Source of the DNA: Blastomyces gilchristii SLH14081
Lineage: Eukaryota; Ascomycota; Eurotiomycetes; Onygenales; Ajellomycetaceae
Assembly: GCF_000003855.2 (NCBI RefSeq)
Contig: NW_003101632.1
Location: forward strand, 39,835-103,834
Direction of reading: 5' to 3'
DNA: 64,000 nt
The notes beneath the pieces were generated by a model. It was given only the letters and a program-made list of their open reading frames with translations. It ran no database searches and had not been told where the DNA came from. Both the position numbers and the translations under genes were made by a program. How positions within the stretch are numbered: the stretch's first letter is position 1; each line of letters opens with the position of its first letter. This document shows positions 1-11,120 of this stretch, in pieces.

Positions 1-871
1 TACTGAAGATAATATCAATTTTATCTCAGATTTCTGAAGTTTAGACTGTGAATCTGAAGTCTTTGATACTGAACTATTTATAATAGTGAAAGCTTTCAAA
101 CTCATTGAAATAAAATCTCATAAAAGAGGAAATAGTTTGAAAGAGATATAAATATTCTCTGATAGTTGAGCTACTTTGAAAAGACTTAGAAATAGTCAGA
201 TTCATAATAATCAAATGAATCTTGAACTGATCTTAAACTTCATTTTAAAAATTCAAAAGAGAAGAATATTAAAGCTGATAATTCATCTACACTAAGTTCC
301 TGCTTATATGAATATTCATGATAATGAATTGACTGATTCAGCTGTAAAAAAGAGTGCAGAATTAAGCAGATCTATTTAAAAAATTATATTCTGATCTTTT
401 ATAAAGAGAAAAATAAAAGAATCTTGTTTAGACAAGTGAAATGAAAGCTGGTAGAAATAAAAGAAGAGTATACATTATTCAAGATTTGAAATAAAACTCA
501 AGTGAAAATCTTATTCAATTAAATATAAAAAGAAAATATTCTCATCTATAATACAGCTGAAATTAGAATATGTCTATTTCAAATCTTATATATAAAGATT
601 TGATGATAGATTTGATTCAATAAAATACTCATTCTGCAATATAAATGAGAATCTTGAGTATATTGTAATACACTGTGTATTATACAATAGTCTCAGAGTC
701 AGATTGAAAGAGAAGTATAATCTAAATCAATTAAATATGAGATTCTTATTCTCAACTGAGACAGGAATTAAATACTTAATAGACTTTCTATCAGAAACTC
801 AAGCAGCTACAAGAAAATGACTGAATTCAGAAATATCTGAATATGAAGAGAAGGAAATCAATCAGATATAG
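1..871 (+). pseudogene. L0 ORF2 C-terminal fragment (RNase H, zinc finger)
   Basis: The frame aligns codon by codon with the end of the L2 ORF2. Visible are the RNase H stretch with an ELTDSAVKKSAEL-like block, then a C-x2-C...H-x-C finger near residue 50 from its end (CSFC changed to YSFC here), and the family C-terminus ending at TAG 869-871. Trp codons read TGA and several Gln codons read TAA or TAG, so it cannot be translated. In the family this domain degrades the RNA strand during target-primed reverse transcription. Confidence 0.85.
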
Positions 872-1161
872 TCTGTTAAAACAGCTATATACTATCTTTT
901 AATAATTTGTTTTATTACAGTCTCTTTTTACTTTATCTTTTTCTTTCAATTCCTTTCTATCTATCTATTTAATGTGTCTATCTTTAAGACTGTGTTCTCT
1001 TTTCTTTTATCATGATATTGTCAAATGGTTTCAAAGTATCAGAAGATGTTAAGACACTGTAATTTGTAAACAGTTTTTGTATTCTGAGCTGGAATTTTCT
1101 GATTTTGTATATCTGAAATTGATGAATGTATAATAGTTAACTTTATAGATATAGGAAAAAC

Positions 1162-1184
1162 TCTGAGAACTAAAAGTTCTCAGA
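1162..1184 (+). other. LINE 3' UTR hairpin (L0 copy)
   Basis: A 9-bp stem (TCTGAGAAC / GTTCTCAGA) with a 5-nt loop lies about 45 bp before the AAT tail. The same hairpin occurs at the same place in L1, L2, L3 and L4. Here both end bases have changed but still pair. Confidence 0.7.
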
Positions 1185-1243
1185 TAGATATCATAGTCTC
1201 TGACTACATACATCTATAATTAAAGAATAATAATAATAATAAT

Positions 1244-1305
1244 ACAGTTGTAAAAAGTTCCTTAATATCTGTGAATGCTATGATTTTGTACATAATAAAA
1301 CTCAT
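1244..1305 (-). pseudogene. C copy of antisense ORF-C, N-terminal fragment
   Basis: The minus strand reads ATG (1305-1303) followed by about 20 codons that match the start of ORF-C in A (42494) and B (58279): M-S-F-I-M-Y, then an FTDI-KELF block. L0 cuts the gene after that. Its value is as a third independent copy supporting the ORF-C start codon. Confidence 0.6.
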
Positions 1306-1476
1306 AATGATTTTTTCTAAGAACAGGAAAATCAGTGTCAGAAAGAGAAGATGAAAAAAGAAAGACTTATCATCTTAATACTGTTAAGAAGAGAGGTGAT
1401 TCTCTGATATACATGAATAATTATCTTATCATGAATATTTAAAATGAATATAATAATTGATGTCTGTGACTGAGCT

Positions 1477-1935
1477 TTAGATAGTTGTGTTGTATACAGT
1501 CTTTATACAATAAATTGTTTTAGAAGTCAGTAAGAAGAGTAAGAGTGTATATACTGAGAAATCTAATTCATTAAGTCTATACAATATCTTCTTGAAATAA
1601 AAAGAGCTGATAATGAAAGCAGAGACAGCAGAAGCAGAGAAAGCAGAAGTAGTGAGAGTAAGAGTAACAGAAACAGAAGTAGCAGAAGCAGGAGAATCAG
1701 ACACAGAGACAGGTGTAGAAGATTGAAGAGAAGTGACAGAGAAAGAAACAGAGAAGACAGAGAAGAATGTCAAAGATTCAGCTATATATGATATAAACAA
1801 TTTCTTCATTATTACATCTCTCAAGTTTTCAATCAATGATTCAACATTGAGATTATGATTATCAGTGAATGCAGATCTGTCAATATGTGAAGATTCTATA
1901 TAAATTAAAATAAATATATTAGTATCTGCAGTCAT
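1477..1935 (-). pseudogene. C copy of antisense ORF-S (Ser/Thr-rich)
   Basis: An uninterrupted frame of 152 codons, antisense to the element's own pol direction. The N-terminus (MTADTNIFILIYIESSH) and the block LNVESLIENLRDVIMKKL are conserved with A (41846-42322) and B (58452-58911). They are followed by a Ser/Thr/Val-rich centre and a conserved tail ending TVYNTTI. No known domain is recognised. The opposite strand is also rather open and would give an Arg/Glu/Ser-rich frame, so the coding strand is not proven. Confidence 0.5.
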
Positions 1936-2474
1936 GCAAAATGATTAGAAAACATGATCAGAAAAACATAATTATATATCTACTGAAGAAAAGAGAGTCA
2001 GAGATATATAAGAAAATGAAGAAGATATATCATCTATAGTAGTATATTCTGACAATTGTTAGAAGATAAATAAGTCCTAGTCATGTTTCACAATATATTA
2101 CACTTACTGCTAACAAACTGCCTAATATAAGCACTACAATGATGCTTATTATGAAAATAAGAAACTATTATCAGAAACATGTATAATATGATAGATAAAT
2201 AAATAGAAGGTGTTGAACAGAAGAAGAGACAGAAATCTTGAAGAAGATAGTAATATTTAATGATAATAATGATGAAGAAGATGATTAAAGAATGAGAAAA
2301 GTTAGTGAATAAGAAGTGTAATATAGTGAAAGTTTCTTTATAAGAGTGTATGCAGAATGCTAGCTGAATCAGAGATAGATTATATAATTATGAACACTAG
2401 TGACGCGCTAATCCGCATGAAGCTAGAACAGATATCATGATCATGTGAGTGTGACTGAAGCTGGTGAGAGAGAA

Positions 2475-2641
2475 TGTGGTTTGGAAGAACATATAACTGC
2501 TGGATGATAACGCAGCCGCTCCTGAACTTGCTTACAAATGTAAAGAGGTCATAGCAGCCATCAATTAATTTAGTATACAGTATATAAGAAGCCAGTGTAT
2601 GTCTGTAATTGTATGCTGACTCAAGCAATCTTTGAATCACA
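2475..2641 (+). repeat. 3' LTR of C
   Basis: It begins TGTGGTTTGG and ends AATCACA (TG...CA) and matches the LTRs of A and B. It is fully mutated except for a few CpG sites such as the GCAGCCGC stretch. A purine-rich tract (GGTGAGAGAGAA) directly precedes it, as expected of a plus-strand primer. At 167 bp it is shorter than the B (186) and A (195) LTRs because copies of a short internal direct repeat differ in number. Confidence 0.85.
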
Positions 2642-3242
2642 ATACTGAGTTCTTTCTGATGAGTTCTGTAAGTGATCTTACAATATCTGAGAAGTTTTGT
2701 ATAAATCACTGATAGAAGTTAGTAAATTCAATAAAGCTTTATACATTTTTCACAGTATGTGAAACTTCTCATTCAAGAATGATAGAGACTTTCTCAGAAT
2801 TCATTTGAATCTTCTTATCAGCTTCTATGATAAAATCTAGATATTTAATACTCTTGACTTCAAAGTTACACTTGTTAATATCTATTAATAGTTCTGCTTC
2901 TCATAATCATTGTAATACTTGTCACATATATTCTTGATATTTTTTTCTGAACTCATCAGTGATGATGAGAATATCATCAAGATATACAGATATAAATTTA
3001 TTAAGAAAATCTCAGAGTGCTCAGTTAATATACTTCTGAAATATACTGAGAGTATTAATTCATTTAAAGAGTATAACTATTCATTCAAAGAGACTATAAT
3101 ATGTTTAAAATACTGTAAGTTATTCATCTTCTTCAGTAATATGAATTTTATGAAATATAGTGATGATATCTAGTTTTATAAATCATTGAGCTTGTCTGGT
3201 GTGAGCTAGGATTTCATTGATAAGAGATAAAGAATAGTAGTT
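2642..3242 (-). pseudogene. G0 pol fragment: reverse transcriptase
   Basis: Read on the minus strand this aligns with the RT of G1 (26040-26640) and of G3 (34730-35270), including the YLDD region, where a conspicuous open frame on the opposite strand (2919-3173) is only a shadow. The frame has many TGA, TAA and TAG codons. It breaks at the G1 LTR inside the RT palm and resumes at 29351. Confidence 0.75.
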
Positions 3243-3544
3243 TGTAAGAAGCCTACACTGAATAGATCAGTATAATATATAGATCTTATATAACAAAGTG
3301 AAAAATGTTAAAGAAGAAAAAGAAAGAGAAAGTACAAGAATCAGTGATTGAAGTAAATATTTATACATGTTCATAGCAGCTGAGAATCAGTGATTGAGAA
3401 TGACTGAGAATCAGACTGTACACATTTATACATGTTCATAGTGACTGAGAATTAGTGATTAAGAATGGCTGAGAATCAGAGCAGTAGAAATCTGTGAAGT
3501 GTAATGAAATAGTCTATATAAATGATCAGGCGCAGCTTATCACA
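3243..3544 (-). repeat. 3' LTR of G1
   Basis: 302 bp, exactly the length of the partner LTR at 29049-29350. Read on the plus strand it begins TGTAAGAAGCC and ends TTATCACA. Compared with the partner it has lost nearly all CpG and GpG/CpC steps in its right half. Target duplication TAGTT/CAGTT differs by one C-to-T change. Confidence 0.9.
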
Positions 3545-4883
3545 TTAGCTCTCTTCTTCTCATCAGTCAAGAACTGTGATCTCAGATAACACAGAACTCA
3601 GAGTTCAGGTCAGATAATTATAGCTGATTCATTTCATAAGATATTATCAGTCATGACTGCAGAGTCTCTTATTGAGAATATCTTCAATTTCTCACTCAAG
3701 TTCATTATCTTCTTCTATGATCTCTGGCGGCTGTCAGTCAGAAGTCAGTTATGAAGAGAATGAGTCAGTGACAGTATAATGAAATAGGCTTATGTGAAAC
3801 ATATCATGAATTTCTGACAGAGTATTAAGATAATAGTTATAACTGTCTAGAACTTCTATCACTGTGTATTTCATATAATGATAATTCAATGTACAGAATA
3901 AGCATGTGATCTGTATATTCTTGAGATTCAATTATACAAGATCTTCTATCTTATACTGTTCTACAGAATCTTATCAGATATTGACTTGATTCTCTTGATC
4001 TTATTCAGTACTTATTATAAAGGCTTCTACTCAGTTATAAGTATCTTAGAGCTTTATTACTATATTATCAGTGATCTGAATTGAACTGCAGAGGTTCAGT
4101 GTAAACTGTGTAGTCTCTAGAAGATTCAACACTTTCATGTGATATCTGTGTGTAAGAAAGAACAGGCTTATATCTGTTGAAATGACATCTTGATTATTGA
4201 TAGTGATCTCTGCATGTAGAAGAAGATTATATCAATTGTCTTATAAGTAGTTACAGAACTTATGAAGATAATTCTTCACAGTCTGAATTATTTATTCTGA
4301 TACATCATCAATCTCAGAATAATAGACAGTTGATAAATGATATATAATCTTGAGAACTTGACAGATTTCTATTCAGAGAGTACTTATAAATTGACAGTCT
4401 CAGTTTGATATAATAGATCTCAGTAACTTATACATCTGATAGAATGAACTCTGTAAGAAGGCTTCAGCAACTTGTTCAGTATTCATCTTATTATAAGATT
4501 TTAATATTACATCTTTACTTAGTCAGTCAATAATGATAAGAATATTCTTACAATTCTTACTCTTAAATAGATTAACAGTGAAGTTAATTACTATATCTTA
4601 TCAGATTCTATCAGAAACATTGAGTGATTTCAGTAGATCTTTTCTACAGTTCTTTCATGAGATAATAGAAGAATAGTGATTGTAGTTTTAGATAAAGTAT
4701 CTGATACTGTTTAATATCTTGAGTCAGTAGAACTCTCAGAAGATCATTCTATACAGTTATTCATAGTCTGAATAATCAGTTATATATAAGTTATACATCT
4801 CTTATATTATCTGAGTGTGTAAGAATTCAGAGTGAGAGACTCAGTGTTATTTATAAAATCACAGAGTATTACTATTATCTATT
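3545..4883 (-). pseudogene. G1 pol C-terminus: integrase and chromodomain
   Basis: The minus-strand frame aligns with the G3 integrase (36060-37320). From 4883 downwards it holds the integrase core, then the C-terminal block around KVIEVLDSYNY and FHISLF (3749-3931). A degenerate chromodomain follows near 3640-3720. The integrase would insert the cDNA, and chromodomains in this group bind histone marks of heterochromatin. It is broken by stops and by insertion of L1 at 4884; the rest of pol resumes at 25243. Confidence 0.75.
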
Positions 4884-6580
4884 ATATAAGTCACATACTT
4901 GGATACAAAAAAAGCGCTCCATCACAAACTCAATCAATTTTTCAAATAAGAACCCACTGATAGGTTCATTGAAAAGCCCTCAATCATACGAGCATTTTGA
5001 CCCCATCACCGACCACATACTCTGTGTGGTGTTGAAGTTATCCAGCCAAATGTGAACCAGATGTTGCTCAAAACTTCTGTGTGGGATTATCCCCTATTCA
5101 CCCCTATCACATCACAACCTTGGGCCAAAGTGTCATACAAATTGTAAGGTGAAGAGACCTAGTCATATATATCAATCTTCTTGATTTTAAAAGATCTCTG
5201 ATCTGTAATTGTGAAGATATCTGAGAAGCAACTTCCATGAGAACCCTGTCTATCTTTGATGTTTCAAAACATCAATGCCAAGTCCCACCCATGTACCGCT
5301 CTTCCCAATCTGGCCCACCTCTGGCAGAAAAATACAAAAAGATACCTTGACAATAGTATCAAGTACATAATTAACAGACACATCTGAAGTGCATTCTTTG
5401 TGAAAAACTCTCTCTGTCTTTGATGTATCAAGACATCAACAACAAGTTTCACTCTTGTATCATCTCTTCTGATCTGGCTCATCTCTGACAGAAAAATACA
5501 AAGAGATATCTCAGCAACTGTACTTAATAAATAATCAGCAGATACAACAACTATAGAATCAGTATATTTCAAGATCTGACTGAGTCTTTGATCTCTGTAT
5601 AGTAAGATATATTAAATCTAGTTTTAATATTTCAATATTTAATAGATTCTGTAAGAGATTGAGAACAGCAATACTAGATTTCTATTAAATTTAAGAATTA
5701 ACTCTATAGTAATATAATCATTGATAAAGTCTTCTATTTTGAGATATAAATAATCAGTTTCTTCACATTCTGCTGATAATATTTATATTATTATATAGAA
5801 ACAGACTTATATTCTCTATAATATCAAGACTCTGAAGAGAGAAAGTCTTGATAGAGAGTATACAGTAGTATATATCTTAGCAGTTTCTATCTTATTCTTT
5901 TACAGCAGTTAATGCAAAAAAAAAAGATCTTAGAAATAGTTTTTTACTTCTCTTGAAAAAGTAAGATGTTTTTCTCTGAGTTTTATACAATATTCTTACA
6001 AAGAATTAAAAACAGAGTTATTTTCTATTATAATTTTATATTCTTTTAAGTAAGAATTACTTTTTCAATGACTGAAGAGCTTTTATTAATACTTAATTCT
6101 TTTTTACACTCTTTATTAACTGATTTGAGTTGTACACTTGTTGTGTGAGAAGAATTAAATGATTTAGAATAAAATTAAATAGTTTTAATTAATTTCTCTG
6201 TAAAAAATTGATTTATTTTTTATTAGTTTTTCTCTCAAAAACTGTTATATTATCTGATTTATTATTAATTGATATCATACTTTTCTTCACTGTATCTTAA
6301 GAAAGAGATTGTAAAGATTTTATTGATTTATCTTAAAAATCAATTTTAGTTTATTAGATTCTCTTTAAAAATCTAATCTAGTTACTGAACTAGTGTGAAA
6401 AAAATCAGGTATTTTATATACAAAAGTCTGTTATTCTTCTTTTAAAATAGTCTGATCAACTTTTCAATTGAAAACAGACTTAGAAATCTCTTAATTGAAA
6501 CAGTCTGACTAACTTTTTAAAAGAGTTCAATAAATATCTCAATTGAAACAGTCTGATTAACTTTTCATTGAGTGAGAATA
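4884..6580 (+). promoter_or_regulatory. L1 5' UTR with duplicated subunits and hairpins
   Basis: No open frame of interest. The first 700 bp recur at 59122-59812 (L5). Part of it is a direct duplication of about 160 bp (about 5250-5410 and 5413-5570), each copy headed by an inverted repeat; the first is perfect (GATGTTT-CA-AAACATC at 5258-5273). Three imperfect repeats of about 50 bp with the core TCTGAYTAACTTTT (6451, 6504, 6552) end just before the ORF1 ATG. The region at 4905-5160 keeps many CC and GG steps, unlike the ORFs. LINE promoters are internal, so this is the likely promoter region; that role is inference. Confidence 0.6.
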
Positions 6581-8212
6581 ATGAGTTTAAAAATACACTC
6601 AGTTAATGTGGAAAAAGATGCTTTCTCAAGTACTATTTCTGAGATTGAAATTCTGAAGAGAAGAAAGAAAGAAGAAATAGAGAAATAATAAGTTCTTGAA
6701 ATACAGAAACTTGAAAAAGTAAGCAAGATTCTTGAAAAAGAGTATCTAAGTGAGATAAATGAAGAAGTTTTATTAATTCTTCATGCTCAAGCTAGACAAC
6801 TACAGAAGATGATTAAGTTTAAACTTGAAATTTCAAACACAGTTCAAAAAATATTGAAAATTCCTAGTATAATCACTGACTTATTATTTTACTCTTCTTC
6901 TTTTTCTACTTCTTCTTCTTCTTTAAATCAGAAGAAAACATATGCTCAAGCAGCTGAATCTGCTCTCTCTAAATCTACTATCTCAAAATCTGCTCAAAAT
7001 CCTGAGAAAACTGAGAAGAATACTGCTCATACTTCTTTTCATAAAAAAGTAGAGAAAAAAATGTAAAAAGAGAAAAACTTTCAAATCTTCAGAAATAGAA
7101 GACTTATTCTCAAAGTCTTAAATCAGAATATCTTACAAAGAAACAAGCTAAACTCAAATCTCATTTTCAGAATCAGAAATAAAATTAATCAGCAGTTCTT
7201 TTCTCAGTTGATAACTAATATTGAATTTCAAAAATCAGTTATAGCTTCAATTGAGTCATCATTCTTTGAAAACTTCATTATTCTGACTATAATGCCTGAA
7301 TTCAGTGCAGAATTTCTTATTTAGAATGAGAATCTCTGAAAATCAGCAGTAGAATCTTTGCTAAACATAATAATTCAATCTAAGAGAGATGAAAAGTGAG
7401 ACAAATTCATTCTTTATAATATTTCAGTTGATATTTTTGACTGTGAAGAAGATATACTACTTCTTAAAAATGAATAGGAAGAATATAACTCTATTCAACT
7501 GAGAAAAGAGTCTGTATAACTAAATTCAATTAAGTTTAGATAAAGCAGAAGAAATGTCTCTGTTCTAATATATATAAAGACACTTGAACAGTCAAAGATG
7601 TCTGAAGTAAGAGTAGTAGATTTGAAAATGAGAGTTCATGAATACAAAGACTTAAGAATGAACCTCAAAGCTCAAACACAGTGTTCAAACTGTCAAAGAT
7701 ATGAATACTTTGTAATCTCATATTTTAGAGACTCAAAATATGCATTCTGTGTCAGAGATTATAAAACTAGTAAGTATAAATATGAAACATGCTCAAAAAG
7801 AGATGAAATATATTAATACACTCTGCTTAAGTGCTCTAATTACAAAGAAAAACATGCATCTAACTCAAAAGAATGTATATTTACTTGAGAAACTCAAAAG
7901 AACTGAAGAAAAGATAAAGATCAAAGTCAATCTAAAACTAAAGAGAAGAGTCAAGTCAGTAAACTTACAACTGCAAGCTTAAAAAGAAGAAACTCTTAAC
8001 TATTTAAATCTTCAAACTTCAATTCTTCAGTTAAATGTAAATAGAATTTGAATTCTCAAATTTCTGTTAAGATTAGAGAATTGAGAAATAACTCTGATAA
8101 TAAACTAGATATAATATAAGCAGTTGAGATTTCTACTTTTTAAAATAGTTATAATCTACTATCTGATAATAGTAATTAGATTCTACTCTATCTCTACTCT
8201 CTTTTAGTATGA
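6581..8212 (+). pseudogene. L1 ORF1: gag-like nucleic-acid-binding protein
   Basis: ATG at 6581, 543 codons in one frame to the TGA at 8210-8212, interrupted only by substitution stops (mostly TGA for Trp, some TAA/TAG for Gln or Trp). The N-terminal 100 residues are charged and helix-prone. A linker with KKTYAQAAESAL follows (about 6940-6970). The C-terminal third has a Cys/His cluster (CSNC at about 7690, then C...H...C spacing to about 7870) that matches the zinc-knuckle region of LINE ORF1 proteins, with some ligands lost. Such proteins bind the element RNA. The stop overlaps the ORF2 start as ATGA. Confidence 0.7.
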
Positions 8213-8368
8213 ATATATAACAAAAATAACAAAAAAAGTTTAAAAACTCTTTAAAAATCACATTTATTTAAAATAATATGAATAGAAACTCAAATTGTAT
8301 TTATTCTTATCTTCAAATTGTATTTGAATGAAAAGTTGATTTTATACTGCTTCAGAAACTGAATTTTG

Positions 8369-8741
8369 TCCCAATGGCTGAATGGTTAATGCAGCCACCT
8401 GGTAGTGCCTTGGTGTGGGAAACCAAGATGCGTGGGTTCGAAACCCGCAGGGGATACATTAAATCTGGAACTCAAGCACCTCAGGTTTCTAATAAATACA
8501 GAGGTGTACAAATCACTCCAATGAATTGCTCTATGTTCCTGGGCTGAGAAGTTATTATCACATGTATCTAATTGTCACTTCTTTGTATTTTCCTATGTTC
8601 TTATTGATCTTGGCATGGTCTCAACACCTGTATTTCCTCCTGTATAATCAACACTTGACCTGTATTTAACATCACACAAGGACTCATCATAAGCTCCGCT
8701 TGCATATGAGTATAATGAAAGAATAATAATAATAATAATAA
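8369..8741 (+). mobile_element. SINE copy 1, tRNA-derived
   Basis: 373 bp bounded by the duplication AAACTGAATTTTG (8356-8368 and 8742-8754) inside L1 ORF2. The head looks like a class II tRNA: A box TGGCTGAATGGTTAATG, B box GGTTCGAAACCC, and an acceptor stem formed by GTCCC (8368-8372) with GGGAT (near 8455). The body is about 250 bp with no open frame. The 3' end reads TATAATGAAAGAATAATAAT, closely matching the LINE 3' terminus. It keeps CpG and GG steps, so it is much less mutated than its host LINE. Confidence 0.9.
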
Positions 8742-8939
8742 AAACTGAATTTTGATACTGAGTAAAAATACATTATTTCTCATTCAAGCTACTACTGCTT
8801 TCTATCTCAAAAGTCTGAGATAAAGTCAAGAGTAGTGATCTATGAAAGAAAGAGATCAAGATATTAATTTAATCTAAGATTTAATATCATATCTGATTCT
8901 GATATTCTGATGAGTGATATTATAGATAAAGAGAATAAG

Positions 8940-9472
8940 TGTAACATGACAGAATTAAAGCAGTGACTAGTCAGTAGCATCATATAGAAGTAGTTGTTTA
9001 AGAAGCTGTATAAGTGAGCTTGACTATCTTGCTTGAATAGCGAGCTTATAGACTACAGAGTTATTATGAGAATATCACAGATATGATACTTAGTATACTA
9101 AGAAGATTGTATAAGATACATAGTAACTCTTATATATATTTGAGTAGAAGAAAAACAAATCACTGACTTCTTTGATAAGAAGTCAGTATCTAGCTATTTT
9201 ATATAGACAATGAGTGAATACTCTTCTTTCATTTCATAAGTGAGAATAGCTGAAGTGATACCTCAGTAGTATCTTATTATCAAGAAAGAGTAATCTGCTG
9301 ATCTTATATAGAAGTGAGATTCTCATATTTATTAATCAGATCTTTCTATGATATATCTGAATAATATCATAGAGTGATTGAAAACCAGTTCAGACAGAAT
9401 GAAATCATTCACATGAAAGTGATGAGCTGTGTAAAATTATAATAGAGTCTTGACACAGCTGAGAGTGTGACA
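8940..9472 (-). repeat. 3' LTR of G2
   Basis: Starts TGTAACATGAC and ends GTGTGACA in plus-strand reading. It is the same length as the partner at 16189-16721 but is mutated throughout; the last 130 bp have lost every CpG that the partner keeps. It contains a 10-bp-stem hairpin at 9162-9187 (ACTGACTTCT / AGAAGTCAGT). A purine-rich tract lies on the minus strand immediately inside it (about 9473-9495). Confidence 0.92.
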
Positions 9473-11120
9473 ATGCTCTTCTCTTTAAGAGCATAGTTCT
9501 GATACTCTTAAGATTATCAGATTAGAAATTATCTTTATTATATAGTAACAGTTGCTAACTGATTGATAGTATGTATACTGTACAAAGAAATAGATGAGTT
9601 ATTCTGCTGACTGTATAGATCTTTCTTTTCTCATCTTCATTCAAATTAAACATGTGAGAAGTGAGTTTCTTATATATCAATTTAAAATGTGAAAAATATA
9701 GTTAATAAGTGACTTACAGATCTTTCAATATATTTCATTCTATATATGAAATTCTCTATAAAAGTGATGTATTTTAGAGATAAAGCTAACAGTAGTAGCA
9801 GGATTTTTTTAAAAAGATTCTTCTCTCTTATAACACATTTTTCTCTTCTCTCTCTCATCTGCAATAGTGAGTGCATGAGAGTATTATTCTTGAAGAACAG
9901 TAGAGGACTTATTCTGACATTTTCTAGTGAATAAACATCTTCATGGTGTGGTGACAGCCTCTGTGACCACCAAGAAAGCCAGGTTAAAGGCAGAGACAGC
10001 AGTGTCAATGAGCTGTGAAAGCACTGCTCTTATTATTACATCTTCTTCTTCTTCTACTTCTTTTGCAGCTGTGATGATAGTCACTATACCTTGCAGTGAG
10101 GTGTCATCCCTTCTGCTAATTGATTCATCTGTGTTCAGTCTGTTCCTCACTCCTCTCACTGCCATTACAACACTGCCTCTCCCCCCAGTCAATACAGTAG
10201 CATATGACCCTGTGTGGTCATTTGAAGAGAAACTCAGAGAGAGCTTAGTTTCAGGAACAGTGACTCTGAGAAGCTCAATCTGTAGTTCCTCTCTCACAGC
10301 ATGCCTGAGCCCTGCTCAGAATACTGCTGAGTTGAGTCTACAGAGTCTCACAGTTTCTTTGTCTTCTCTCTGTGAGAAGGCTCTGATACAGTCTCTGATC
10401 AGTATCACTACTTGTCTGTGCTGTGTTAAACAGCTGAAGAAGAGAGGAATTCTATACACTCACTTCTTCTCTCACTTCTGTTATTTTCATTGTATCTGTA
10501 ACAATAACTTCTATCTCTCTGTAAGTATTACCTACTCTATAAGAAGGCATTATATCAGCTCTGACAAGAAGCTCAGATGCTTAAGCAGTACAGAGCAAGA
10601 ATCTCAGAGCTTTAAGCATTGACAGATTTCATCAAGACTGAGAAGATCTCTCTTACTCATCTGTAAAAGAAGATGAAAGTGTGAATCTCTGAGATAAAAA
10701 AACACCTCAGAATGACTGACTCTAAGAAGAGATTAGTCAGCATCATCATTGAAAGTATTACAGAGATCAATCACTGATTAAAGAGAATCTCACTTCAGTT
10801 GAAGCAGATGACTGAGATACTTTATAAGTTGATAAGTTGATATTTTATGTATTTCTCATGCTCTTCTGTAATGCTGCAGTGCTAACTTCTCAGCAGACAA
10901 AGATATCAGTGCTGAAGACTTTAATAGTGAAGAATGAGTTTAATGAGAGTATAATTATTAATGAGTAAACTCTGAGATTCTCTCTTTTTACTTTTTCAGC
11001 AGGCTGCAGCTTCACTAGAATAGCAGTGATCTGTGAGTCAATAATATTAATCTTTTTTATTAATTTTAAATATCTCTTTTCTCTAATCACTTCAGAAATT
11101 TTATACTTATATAGTCTCAT
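9473..11120. other. G2 segment between integrase and 3' LTR
   Basis: This stretch follows the integrase in the sense of the element. Its middle (about 9930-10450) keeps many CC, GG and CpA steps and is visibly less decayed than gag-pol. Both strands are open there. The plus strand is free of stops from 9927 to 10622 (first ATG at 10008, Ser/Thr/Leu-rich). The minus strand is open from about 10490 to 9941 apart from TGA codons at Trp-like places (an FWAGLRHAVREEL stretch). A further minus frame of 76 codons (10890-11120) may be the integrase tail. I cannot assign a function. Confidence 0.5.

Larger units (their letters stand above)
1..1243 (+). mobile_element. L0: 3' end of a Tad-like LINE
   Basis: This is the last 1.2 kb of the L family LINE; its 5' part lies left of the window. 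It aligns along its length with the 3' ends of L2 (20180-21427) and L1 (23995-25242). It contains the RNase H and C-terminal zinc-finger part of ORF2, a 3' UTR of about 370 bp, and an (AAT)n tail ending near 1243. It interrupts element C, whose sequence begins directly after the tail. The left target-site duplicate is outside the window. Confidence 0.9.
1244..2641 (+). mobile_element. C: 3' end of an A/B/C-family Ty3/gypsy element
   Basis: The segment matches the 3' end of B (58210-59118) and, inverted, of A (41116-42550). Only the region downstream of pol is present: the start of antisense ORF-C, the whole of antisense ORF-S, a purine-rich tract (about 2464-2474) and the 3' LTR. The pol part must lie left of the window, beyond L0. 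It is inserted in the reverse transcriptase of G0, which resumes at 2642. Confidence 0.85.

Noticed and set aside
2919..3173. 84-codon plus-strand frame (and its counterpart 26311-26550)
   Set aside because: Both are antisense shadows of the same stretch of G-family reverse transcriptase, where the YLDD region reads clearly on the minus strand.
5264..5572. 102-codon minus-strand frame (and 59537-59833)
   Set aside because: It lies in the duplicated LINE 5' UTR, is open in both copies mainly because the region is little mutated, and shows no domain. The two halves of the frame simply repeat the duplicated subunit.
8369..8460. A functional tRNA gene (A and B boxes, acceptor pairing)
   Set aside because: It is the head of a 373-bp element with flanking target duplication and an AAT tail, and a second copy exists at 50856-51222. 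No clean anticodon arm is seen. It is a SINE.
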